Assembly (NCBI RefSeq): GCF_002776525.5
Contig: NC_045449.1
Coordinates: 6,387,102-6,451,101 of the forward strand
DNA from: Piliocolobus tephrosceles
Lineage: Eukaryota; Chordata; Mammalia; Primates; Cercopithecidae
DNA length: 64,000 nucleotides
Direction: 5' to 3'
Below the pieces are notes generated by a model. It saw only the letters and a program-made list of their open reading frames with translations. It had not been told where the DNA came from and did no database searches. Of this stretch, positions 54,645 to 64,000 are shown one piece after another; the first letter of the stretch is position 1; every line of letters begins with the position of its first letter. The translations under genes were made by a program, and so were the position numbers.

Positions 54645-56195
54645 TGCCTGTGCACACATCAAACCTCAAGCTCCAGGTAGCCCAGCCCTGCTTCTGTAAG
54701 CAGCCGGATAGGCCCACCTGGGCTCTTGGCAGGAAGGGAGGAGCTGGTGGCTCTGAAGACAGCACTGGCTGTGGCACCACAGGGGCCAAGAAGACTTTGT
54801 CACCTGGCTCCTGCCCTTTCTCTAGCCTCAGGACTCCTTCACCTCCTCCGACCATTCGCTTGCCTTTAGGAGTCCCACTATGGCCTGAGGAGCACCCTGC
54901 TCTCTGGCAAGGTTCTTGCTCCTGCTGGAACACCAGATTACAGCAGGGGTGCCAGGAGCCCCTCAATAGGCTGATGGCTCCCTCCAGCCTCAGTCAGATT
55001 CTAGGAAGAGACCAGGGCAAGCCTGAAGCTGCGGGCTGGGCCTCACTGTCCTGGGAAAATCCTGAGCCTCCCTCACAGCTCAACGCTCAGGCAGGCACCC
55101 AACAAACCACAGCTGCGGTTTCCAGAGAGCCAGGCCTCTCACCACAGGGACAGTAAGCTGAGAAGCACTGTAGCTATAAATGTGAAGTGGCGAACCGCGG
55201 GACACTGCCGCAGCCCAGCAGCGGGCAGGAGCCTGCTCCCAGCCTCCCTGCAGGGCCAGCCCATTAAACTTCAGACCTGCCCTGCCCACGGGGTCTCAGA
55301 GCTCTGGGCTCTGAGCAGAGCTGTTGTCTACACCCCACTTGGTAATCTCCCATGGGGCCAGATGGAGGGGGTCCCAGAGACAGTGCAGGGAGAGGGGCAG
55401 GCAGGACCCTACACTGCATTTTCTCCACAGTCAGTGGTGCTGGTCTCCTCACAAGCATAGTCTTGTTTTCTGTTGACTTGCGCAAGAAGGGGTGGGGGGC
55501 ACATCATCATTTGGGTGCTTGGTGCTTCTAAAAGTCTTATTCCTTTCCTGGGTGGCACCCAGGTCACAGCTACAGCCCCATCTGGAGGTTGCCTTGGGGT
55601 GGACCTGGGACTCTTGTGGTCCTGGTGGGCATCCTCAGAAGCACTGCGGAGAAGGAGAGCCTGGGGAGGAGCCGCAGTGGCTGACATGAGCCCCCAGAAG
55701 CTCAGAAGGGACATTGCGCCCATTTCACAGGCAAAGAACTACACCCAGCGAGGAGAGCCCAGAGCTCAGCGATGCCTCCCGGTCTCCCAAACACTCCTGC
55801 ACTGTGGACAGGGGTGGCCCATGTGAAAGAGTCGGGAAACAGGGGAAGGAAAGGAGAGCCGAGCCTTTTCCCCCTCTGTCCTCTCAGAGCCTGCCAAGGA
55901 ACGGTCTTTCCTCCAACATCCTCCTCCACTGGACTGTGTGGGGAAAACATCATGGGTTGAGGGGTCATCTGGTATGGCCCTTCCCGTTAGGCTGGCGAGC
56001 TGGCCAGGTAAGGTGAGGTCATCTCAGCCTGTGTGTCGCCAGCCCATGGGAGAACTCAAAGACGAGCATCAACCCTCTTCTTATGGGAAAGAGCCCAGAG
56101 CTGTTCCAAGGAGCCCCTTCCCAGATCCCGACCCTCTGGGGTTGGCAACAGGAGTGCACAAAACAGAAAAAAATCCCCGTCCTCATAGGGCTTAC
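54645..56195. other. Intergenic GC-rich single-copy sequence
   Basis: Long overlapping open frames on both strands (up to 168 codons at 54650-55156) but no known domain and no consistent splice structure. I do not call a gene. Confidence 0.4.
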
Positions 56196-56198
56196 ACT

Positions 56199-56309
56199 CT
56201 TTTTTTTTTTTTTTATTATACCTTAAGTTCTAGGGTACATGTGCATAACGTGCAGGTTTGTTACATATGTATACATGTGCCATGTTGGTGTGCTGCACCC
56301 ATCAACTCG
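56199..56309 (-). mobile_element. Short L1PA 3' end
   Basis: About 110 bases of a primate-specific L1 tail in reverse orientation: T tract, ATTATACCTTAAGTTCTAGG, then CATGTTGGTGTGCTGCACCC. Severely 5'-truncated; inserted into the ancient repeat whose halves flank it (GGGCTTACACTC / GGTGGGAGAGACAGACC). Confidence 0.9.
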
Positions 56310-56559
56310 TACCCTTACAGAGGTGGGAGAGACAGACCAAATAAAAAGTAAATTGCATAGTATGTCAGAAGATGAAAAGTGCAATAGAGAAAAGTCAAGG
56401 AGGCTGTAGAGAGAGAGTGTGGAGCAGGCGAGGGAGTTGTCATCTGAACTAGGCTGAGAATGGAGCACTCAGCAAAGACTGGAGCAGCGGGGGAGCAGGA
56501 GGAGAGCCCGCATGCTCTGGACAGCAGGGACCAGGGTTCTAGGTCAGAGCGAGTCAGTG

Positions 56560-56765
56560 GCTCTCAACCACAGGCAATTTGGCCCTCCAGGGGACATTTG
56601 GCAATGTCTACAGATATTTTTCACTGTTACAGCTGGAGGGGGAGAGGGTGGCTATTGGCACCTACTAAATATTAATAGAAGCTAGGATTCTGCTCGGTAT
56701 CCCACAGTGCACAGAACAGCCTCTTACAACAAAGAAGTATTCGGTTCAACATGTTAATATTGCTG
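56560..56765 (+). mobile_element. MER5A-type hAT-Charlie remnant
   Basis: CAGTGGCTCTCAACCACAGG, GGGGACATTTGGCAATGTCT and CCCACAGTGCACAGAACAGC; a second, more diverged relative of 28786-29035. Confidence 0.85.
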
Positions 56766-57065
56766 AAGTCAGGAAATCCTGGAGTGAGTGAGAGGAAGAG
56801 AAATAGGAGAGATAGCCAGGGAGATAAATGCCAACCCATTTTTTTTTCTTTCTCTTTTTGTGGAACTGAAGAAGCTGACTTAGAAATTCTTATGGAAAAA
56901 TATGTGAAAATAGCCAGGCAAAAATAATGAAAAAGAAGAATAAACAAAGTAGCCTCAGCAGATCTTCACATATATTATAACAATCCCTGTGATAGTCAAA
57001 AGGCTAATTTCTTAAATAGGTACAGAATTCTTACAAATTAATAAAAAAGGACTTAAAAAAATACC

Positions 57066-57378
57066 TTGGGGCTGGGCACGGTGGCTCATGCCTGTAATCC
57101 CAGCACTTTGGGAGGCCAAGGTGAGCGAATCATTTGAGGTCAGGAGTTCAAGTCCAGCCTGGCCAATGTAGTGAAACCCTGTCTCTGCTAAAAATGCAAA
57201 AATTAGCTGGGAGCGGTGGCGGGCACCTGTAATTGCAGCTACTCGGGAGGCTGAGGCAGGACAATCACTTAAACTTGGGAGAGGTTGCAGTGAGCCGAGA
57301 TTGTATCACCGTACTCTAGCCTGGGTAACTGAGGGAGACTCTGTCTCGAAGAAAAAAACAAACAAACAAAAAAACAAC
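57066..57378 (+). repeat. Alu
   Basis: Forward Alu with a short deletion before GAGAGGTTGCAGTGAGCC and an (AAAC)n tail. Confidence 0.94.
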
Positions 57379-57660
57379 TCTTGGAAAAAATAGGCAAGAG
57401 ACAGGGAAGTCATGGAAAAAGATACAAATCAATTATAAACATGAGAAACAATATTCAATGTTACTTGCAATTTAAAGAACCGCAAATAGAAGTCATGAGA
57501 TGGCTTTTTCAGCTATCAGATTAGCAAAGGTTGCTGGGGATTTGTGAGAGCAAGTCTCATGAGCAGTTCTCGAGAAAGTGTATTGGAACAGCCTTCTGGA
57601 GGGCGGAGTAGTATCAGTCCCAGATTTAAATGCCCTTGACTGAGCATGTCATTCTAGGAA

Positions 57661-57959
57661 ACTTTTTTTTTTTTTTTGAGGTGGAGTTTCACTCTGTCGC
57701 CCAGGCTGGAGTGCAGTGACGTGATCTCGGCTCACTGCAACCTCCACCTCCTGGGTTCAAGGGATTCTCCTGCCTCAGCCTCTCGAGTAGCTGGGACTAC
57801 AGGTACATGCCACTACACCCGGCTAATTTTTTGTATTTTTAGTAGAGACGGGGTTTCACTGTGTTAGCCAGGATGGTCTCGATCTCCTGACCTCGTGATC
57901 CACCCGCCTCGGCCTCCCAAAGTGCTACGATTACAGGCGTGAGCCGCCACATCTGGCCA
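57661..57959 (-). repeat. Alu
   Basis: Reverse AluY-like copy (GACGGGGTTTCACTGTGTTAGC) with T15. Confidence 0.94.
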
Positions 57960-58880
57960 GAAACTATTCTGACATAGATGCACAAAGATGTACGTACAGA
58001 TATGTTTATTACAGCATTAGCAATCCCCTGGAAACAACCCAATGCCCATCAATAGGGGACTTGATTATTCTGTGACACATACTTACAATAGAAAACCTTG
58101 CAGCTTTTCACGCCTGTAATCCCAGCACTTTGGGAGGCCGAGGCTGGCGGATCACGAGGTCACGAGATCGACACCATCCTGGCTAACACGGTGAAACCCC
58201 GTCTCTACTAAAAATACAAAAAAAGTTAGCCAGGCGTGGTGGCGGGCGCCTGTAGTCCCAGCTACATGGGAGGCTGAGGCAGGAGAATGGTGTGAACCCG
58301 GGAGGCAGAGCTTGTAGTGAGCCGAGATCGTGCCACCGCACTCCAGCCTGGGCGACAGAGCGAGACTCTATCTCAAAAAAAAGAAAAAGAAAAAGAAAAC
58401 CTTGCAGCTTTTAAAAAGATGGGGGCTCACTCTTAGGTATGCCTCAGGAGAAATGAAAACATATGCTCACAAAAGAAACTTGTACAGAAATGTTTATAAT
58501 GGCCTTATTTATAATAGCCCCAAATTGGAACAACCCACATGTCCAACAGGAGACTACACAAATTGTGGTATATTCGTACAATGGTGCACTATTTAGCAAC
58601 AACAATAAAATGAACAGATATACAACAACGGGAATGAATTTCAGAAGTATTTCATTAAACAAAATAAGTCAGACGCAAGAGTACGTATTGTATGATTCCA
58701 TTTATATGAAGTTCAATGGACACAACCCATCCATGGTGACGGAAGCCAGAATGTGGTTGCCTGCCGGAAGCGTTACTTGAAGGGGCAGAGAGAACTTTGG
58801 GTAGGGGCTTATGGAATTTGGGTGCTGTTTACAAGATGTAAGCATTTGTCAAAATCATTGGATGGTACACTGAAGATCTG
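57960..58880 (+). repeat. L1 ORF2 3' fragment, interrupted by Alu
   Basis: Halves at 57960-58108 and 58413-58880: TTTATTACAGCATTAGCAAT, GTTTATAATGGCCTTATTTA, TGTATGATTCCATTTATATG. Frame disrupted. Confidence 0.8.
58109..58393 (+). mobile_element. 5'-truncated AluY with 19-bp target duplication
   Basis: Begins at CACGCCTGTAATCC (about 20 bases missing). The tail is AAAAAAAAGAAAAAGAAAA. AGAAAACCTTGCAGCTTTT lies at 58090-58108 and again at 58394-58412. Confidence 0.95.
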
Positions 58881-58912
58881 TGCAGTTTTCCAAATTTAAT
58901 CTCACCTCAATT

Positions 58913-59192
58913 TATTTATTTATTTAGAAACGGAGTCTCACTCTGTGCAATGGTGCGATCTCTGCTCACTGCAAGCTCCATCTCCTGGGTTCAAGGGATT
59001 CTCCTGCTGCAGCCTCCCGAGTAGCTGGGAACACAGGTGCACGCCACCATGTCCAGCTAATTTTTTGTATTTTAGTAGAGACGGGGTTTCACCACGTTGG
59101 ACAGGATGGTCTCAATCTCCTGACCTTGTGATCTGCCCACCTCAGCCTCCCAAAGTGCTGACATTACAGGTGTGAGCCACTGCGCTCAGCCT
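58913..59192 (-). repeat. Alu
   Basis: Reverse Alu behind TTTATTTATTTATTTAG. A deletion joins CACTCTGTG to CAATGGTGCGATC. Confidence 0.93.
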
Positions 59193-59985
59193 AATCTTAC
59201 CTCAGTTTAAAACTAACATTAACTATTGAAGAAAAAAATTTAGCCAAACTTAATATGTCCTGAAATAGAATGATCTCCAAATAAATTCTTAATTGGTGGA
59301 GGGGGATGTGGAAACAAGAACAGAAAATGTGTATAGTATGCTCCCATATGTAATACAGTTAATGGATAATATTTCTAGAAGGATGTGTAAGAAACTATAG
59401 ACAGAGGTTCCCTTTCGGTGTAGTTGGTTTGGGGACTCAAGGTCTGAAGTGAGAGGCAAATGTCTCCATACATTTTGTGCCACTGGAATTTCTTTTACTG
59501 TGTTCATTTTAATTTTTTACTATAAAAAGTAGTTTAAAAATTTCTTGACCAGATAACAGGGTGTTCTGAGATTGAACCTTAATATTTCTCTGCCCTCGAT
59601 AGCGGGAAGCAGGGACACCCCTGCCGGCCATTGGTGGCCTCTGGCTCTGCGGCTGGAAGGGGGCATTTGTACAAGCGATCAGGGAAGCTGCTGGAAGATG
59701 CTCCTGGAGCAGGCAAGAGAGTCCTGGCTCAGGAAGCCAAGTGAAATAAACGGAATCTTGATTGCAGAGATTTCAGCCTGAAATCACAAACTTCTGGTTG
59801 AGAAATATAAAAGCCCATCCTGTGGTATGGAGGATTTATCTTGATAAAACGTGTGTGTGTGTGTGAATAGATTTTTAAAAAGTATCTGGTAGGTTGGGAC
59901 ACAAAGGCTTTTCAGAGGCTGTGTAACTAGGGGGAGAAAGTACCTGGAAGAAGGGATTCTGGGCTAAGAATAGGACAGATAGCTG
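59193..59985. other. Intergenic sequence
   Basis: 59230-59530 is AT-rich with old-LINE character. A (GT)n of eight units lies at 59851-59867. No gene recognised. Confidence 0.4.
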
Positions 59986-60290
59986 TAGTTTGTTTGTTTG
60001 TTTGTTTTTGAAACAGAGTCTCGCTCTGTCACCCACCCTGGGGTGCAGCAGCGCGATCTCGGCTCACTGCAACCTCCGCTCCCAGATTCAAGCAATTCTC
60101 TGCCTCAGTCTCCCGAGTAGCTGGGATTACAGGTGCCCACTCCCATGCCCAGCTAGTATTTTTATTTTTTTAGTAGACACACGGTTTCACCATCTTGGCC
60201 AGGCTGTTCTTGAACTCCTGACCTCGTGATCCACCTGCCTCAGCCTCCCAAAGTGTTGGGATTACAGGCATGAGCCACCGTGCCCGGCTG
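59986..60290 (-). repeat. Alu with (GTTT)n tail
   Basis: Reverse Alu behind TTTGTTTGTTTGTTTGTTTTTG. Confidence 0.94.
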
Positions 60291-61260
60291 CCAGCTGTAG
60301 TTTTTAACTGGACAGTACAGCTTTTGGGCTCTGTTTCCACAGACAAGAACATGCCATCACAGGTCTCACCCAAGAACATCCTGATTTGTTCATCTCAAGG
60401 ACTGGGCTTTGTGCTAGTGAGTTGGTATCCTGCTTGGAACCCAGAGCAAAGAGTTGTTTTGTTTATGCGCAAGAGATGGTGGGGAGGAGAGAAAAATTCA
60501 CCTGTCTCAGGTAAATGCCAGATGGGGAGACCCTGGTCCTTCTCCAAGAAAGCTCTCAGCTCATGATGAACAGGGGAGGAGACCTGTGTCCTGCCCTCAG
60601 GAGCATCTCATTCAGAGATCAGAGGCTACGCAGCCCAGGGACTTAATTTTGGAATGCAAAGAATCTTTGTGGAGCCATAAGTCCCTGCCAAAAAAAAATT
60701 AAGAAAGCAATCCTGGTCAAAATTGTGTGTTCAGCTAATCTCAAGCCCAGATGTCTGATCCAAGCACTAAGAAGAGAGAACTCAAAGGCCTAGGGTGGAG
60801 CTTCTTTACAAAATGTCAGAGGCAAGATATAGATGGGGGAAAGGCCTGAGATGGCCTTCATTGAAGCCCCATAGGGAAGCAGGCAGTGGGACCTTGGACA
60901 GGCTCCAAGATGAGACAACATGGGAGATTGGGATGGGGGTACTGCATCTGGCCCAAGCAGAGGGAGGGTCAACTAGGGTAAGAGGATCTGTGACTCTGGG
61001 GAAAGCCCTTAGAGACCCTCTGGTCCAGCGCCTTCATGAAGAAAACTGAGACCCAGAGTGCAGCATGACTTATCTGGTGTCAGATGTCAGGACTGAGCTC
61101 CGTCCGTGGCTCAGACTCTAGCCTCCCAATCCACAGGACCCCCTGCAGAGGGCCTACCTGTTGGGAATTGGAGGCATTGCTGAAACTCTTGACCAGACAA
61201 CTTCCTACCTAGCAACATGCTTCTACTGAATTCTGCAGAAAGAGGGTCACTCAGATCTCA
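60291..61260. other. Intergenic sequence
   Basis: A MIR-like stretch at about 61000-61130 (GAAAACTGAGACCCAGAGTG). No exon recognised. Confidence 0.4.
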
Positions 61261-61880
61261 TGGAGTGATCATACTGGACACTTATCATTGCCTACCCAAC
61301 ACCTCCTCCCACCGTTTTTTCCTGCCAGAGCCCAGATTTTGTAGTGGGTGGAAATAGCTCAATTTGGGGAAACATAGGCTAATTCCCCAACCCCAAGAGT
61401 TGAGTCTTAACTGGTCACAGTATTCCAATGGGGCTCCGATTCCCCTTTGTGAATGGTGGGTCTAAGGGTAGGCATGTGACCCACTTATGGCCCATAAGAC
61501 ATAAAGGGAAGTCTGCATGGGGCTTCTGAGGAAGCTTTTACTTTCCTAGTAAAAGAGAAAGATGCAGCTGACACCATCATGCCCTCACCCCACCCACCTT
61601 TCTGCCTTGAAGGAAAGCAGCTGTGTATGTAGCCTGGGGGTCAAGCATGGGGGTAAAAGTGTGACGGCTTTAAGATGACAGAGTGGACTATGGAGCCCAA
61701 GTCCTTGGAGGCTGAAATGAGTTGTTGGGCCAATGCCAGCAACCATCTACCTACAGAATTCCAGAAAAGCAAACATTCAATGACCTTCTGGTTTAAGCCA
61801 CTGTTTGCTGGGCCTTCTCTTATTTGCCATCAGAAGCAAATAAGAGAGCATGTATGGCCAAGTTAAGCATTCAAAACCAC
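61261..61880 (+). repeat. Ancient LTR- or DNA-type repeat, family not named
   Basis: Pattern GCTTTTACTTTCCTAGTAAA, then GATGCAGCTGACACC and GGTTTAAGCCACTGTTTGCT, recurs in mammalian genomes. Ends with a 12-bp inverted repeat. Confidence 0.45.
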
Positions 61881-62830
61881 AAATCGAGTTAGTGGCAGTT
61901 ACAATTCCAACCCAGATCTTCCAACTCCATGCCCACTGCTCCTTCCGCTAGCCATGAAGGGCCTTGGCCTCATAGGGCTTGTAGGGAAAGTTGAGTACCC
62001 AAGAGCAAGTCACGCCAAGGGAAGATCTCCAAATATGGGTCCCTCTCTGTTGCCTCCCCTGAGATAGGCTCAAGACAGTGATCAATGAGACAGAGTGGTC
62101 CTTGCCCTAAGAAGCAAAGTGTTTGGTTGGGGAGGCCATACACGTTATTGCAACTCCGGCCAACTCCTAGAGAAGTTGTTTAGGATTGGCCTCTGGTCAG
62201 CCTCTTCAGGTGGGAGCTCGGTACTCTGGAAGCCCTCCACCTAGCTTTTTGTCAGCCCTCAACCACATGGTGTCTGGAAGAGTCCTCCACCCACCCACCA
62301 GTTCCTCCCCCATTACCCCTGGCCATTCTACTCATCCTTCAATGCCTACCTTGGATGACCTTCATTGACCTTGCCTACTACCACCAGCTTGCACCTAACG
62401 GACCACACTGACCAACCATTTATTTATCCATCATACTAGCTATACAACCTGCCCTGGGTCAGTCATACTGCTGACACTAGACTCGGTGGGCAGTCAGAGC
62501 CCTCAGTCTGGTGGGGCAGGCCAGTCAACAGCAGCAGCACAGAAGGCAGTGGTAGAGGGCTGGGGAGGAAGAACAGTCACACCTTGGTAGGGGGAGGTGG
62601 CAGCCTTTTCCCCACTTCCCTCTCCAACCAAACGCTTTGCTTCTTAGGGCAAGGACCACCCCGTCTCATTGATCACTTGTTCTGTACCTATCTCAAGGGA
62701 GGCAACAGACAGGGACTCATGTTTGGATCTTCCCTTGGCATGGGCTTGCTCTTGACCACTCACCTTTCCCTACAAGCCCCATAAGGTCAAAGCCCTTCAT
62801 GGCTAGCAGAAGAGCAGGGGGTATGGAGTT
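61881..62830. other. Intergenic sequence
   Basis: No gene. Weak L2/MIR-like blocks around 62300-62700. Confidence 0.4.
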
Positions 62831-63050
62831 GGAAGCTCTTGGTTGGAACTGTAACTGCCAGTAACTTGATGTGTGACTTTGGACACTTCCCTTGGCCTCT
62901 CTGAACCTCACTTTTTTTTTTTTTTTTAAAGACAAAGCAGGATAATAACACTTTCCTATCTCACAGGGTTGCTGCAAAGATCGAATGAGATAACTAGTGG
63001 ATTCAACAGGGACAGGGAGGCCCGACACCCAGTCGGTGAGCAGGGAGTAA
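62831..63050 (+). repeat. MIR with internal T tract
   Basis: GTGTGACTTTGGACACTTCC, CCTCTCTGAACCTCAC, then T15 and CTATCTCACAGGGTTGCTGC. Confidence 0.8.
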
Positions 63051-63129
63051 CCGTTCATTCATCCGCCTCCCTGGGCTCCCCACACTGCAGAAAACCAGAG
63101 ACAAGTCAGCAGCCCAGTGGAGCTTTCCA

Positions 63130-64000
63130 TGGGAGACAGAGCATTTAATGAGAGCAAGAGCTGGACAGTGTGGTCAGGAATCATCCCAGCCAAGGAACCA
63201 GACACATGCTCGGTCCTTGATGGGGTTTCCTGAGGCTCTCCTACTTTCTCCTGCCCTGGGAAATGCCATCCAGGAGCCCATCTCTTTGCTACTGCCCCTC
63301 TTCCAGAGCAGCACAAGAAGAAAATCAAAGGGACTTGCGGGGAAAAGAAGGTGCTTGTCTCTCATGTCCATCTCTTACAGGGGGGTTCTGAAGATTCCCA
63401 CAGCCACTCTGGAGTTGTTGCCCCACTTTGGGGTCTTTGTCCAAGTAAGTTCAAGTAGATTGGCCCACAGGCAGGGGTTGTTTGCTGAGAGATCAGCAAT
63501 CTTCTGTTGTCACCAGCCATGGCTGTGAAGACCAGTCAACAAAGGAAAGGCTTTCCCCAGAGGAGCTCAAACTCTGGCATGAAAGACTCTGAAGTGGCGT
63601 AGCCAGTGGAAATGAACAGCTGTGTCCACTCTGGGCCTCAGGTGAGGGAGGACCTAGATAGCCCACTGTGGCCCCCAGAGCACCATCACTGCCCATACTT
63701 GGAGTGTGATCCTGATCCTAGCTATTTGGGGATGGCAGGGGAAGCATCTCCCAGAAAAGATGACCTGCCTGGGAGAAAAGGGGGACCCCCAGAGAGTGCC
63801 AGCCAGGGCATCTCGGCAAATGCTGGCCCAGACAACAGGGGACCAAGGAGTTGAAGGAGGCTCACTGGAGAGGTGGGACAGGGGTCCAGTCGATTAAAAC
63901 ATAACAAAGTGACGAAGGGAGTAGGTCGGCCTGTGGTGCGCTGTGGGTGGGAAGCCAGGTGTCATCCTGAAGTTAGCAACTCAGATTCCTCATCCTTTGG
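63130..64000 (-). other. Possible 3' UTR of a minus-strand gene (SLC13A5 by synteny)
   Basis: A minus-strand ATTAAA at about 63143-63148 could be a poly(A) signal, and the sequence to its right is single-copy with no repeats. In human, SLC13A5 lies here on the minus strand with its 3' end towards ALOX15P1. No SLC13A5 coding residues (such as the C-terminal NVTHIET) are visible in the window. Confidence 0.3.

Noticed and set aside
54650..55156. 168-codon open frame in GC-rich intergenic DNA
   Set aside because: Similar frames are open on the other strand and there is no supporting homology or promoter structure.
1..64000. CRISPR arrays, operons, bacterial ribosome binding sites, tRNA or rRNA genes
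   Set aside because: None seen; the spliced genes, Alu and L1 repeats and CpG-island promoters show a primate nuclear genome.
60000..64000. SLC13A5 coding exons
   Set aside because: I looked on the minus strand for the conserved C-terminal segments and found none; at most the 3' UTR is present.

Overview
The window is nuclear DNA of a catarrhine primate. The best clade marker is a young Alu at 54356-54627 with the base changes of the AluYR subfamilies of Old World monkeys. The KIAA0753 exons also differ at several residues from the human protein as I remember it. An Old World monkey (macaque or baboon type) is therefore more likely than human or ape. Gene order matches human 17p13.2: KIAA0753 - TXNDC17 - MED31 - C17orf100 - MIR4520 - ALOX15P1, with SLC13A5 expected just beyond the right edge.

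Layout. 1-15.8 kb: the 5' end of KIAA0753 (moonraker/OFIP) on the minus strand. Exons 4, 3, 2 and non-coding exon 1 are visible. The introns hold Alu and old L1 fragments, plus a striking 3.3 kb GC-rich degenerate repeat with a 1170-codon open frame. 15.7-16.15 kb: a bidirectional CpG-rich promoter with an RFX X-box. 16.1-18.2 kb: TXNDC17 (TRP14), four coding exons, complete. 19.5-26.5 kb: MED31, minus strand, four coding exons, complete. Its large last intron holds a solo LTR5/HML-2 LTR. 26.85-27.2 kb: C17orf100, one open frame diverging from MED31. 29.1-30.1 kb: a second copy of the MED31 promoter and exon 1. 30.36-30.41 kb: the perfect-palindrome miR-4520 hairpin. 32.0-36.1 kb: ALOX15P1, with exons 2-8 recognisable and several disabling changes. 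36.1-64 kb: intergenic DNA, very Alu-rich, with MIR, L2, L1, DNA-transposon and MaLR remnants and no convincing coding exon. The last kilobase may be 3' UTR of a minus-strand gene (SLC13A5 by synteny).

The genes are unrelated housekeeping neighbours, not an operon. They are arranged as two divergent promoter pairs (KIAA0753/TXNDC17 and MED31/C17orf100) and one convergent pair (TXNDC17/MED31). Exon boundaries were derived by hand from reading frame, GT-AG sites and remembered protein families. For TXNDC17 and MED31 the exon lengths sum exactly to 124 and 132 codons. For ALOX15P1 the exon sizes agree with those of functional ALOX15 as I recall them. Repeat edges are accurate to about 5-20 bases. 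Repeat family names come from memory of consensus sequences, without a RepeatMasker run.
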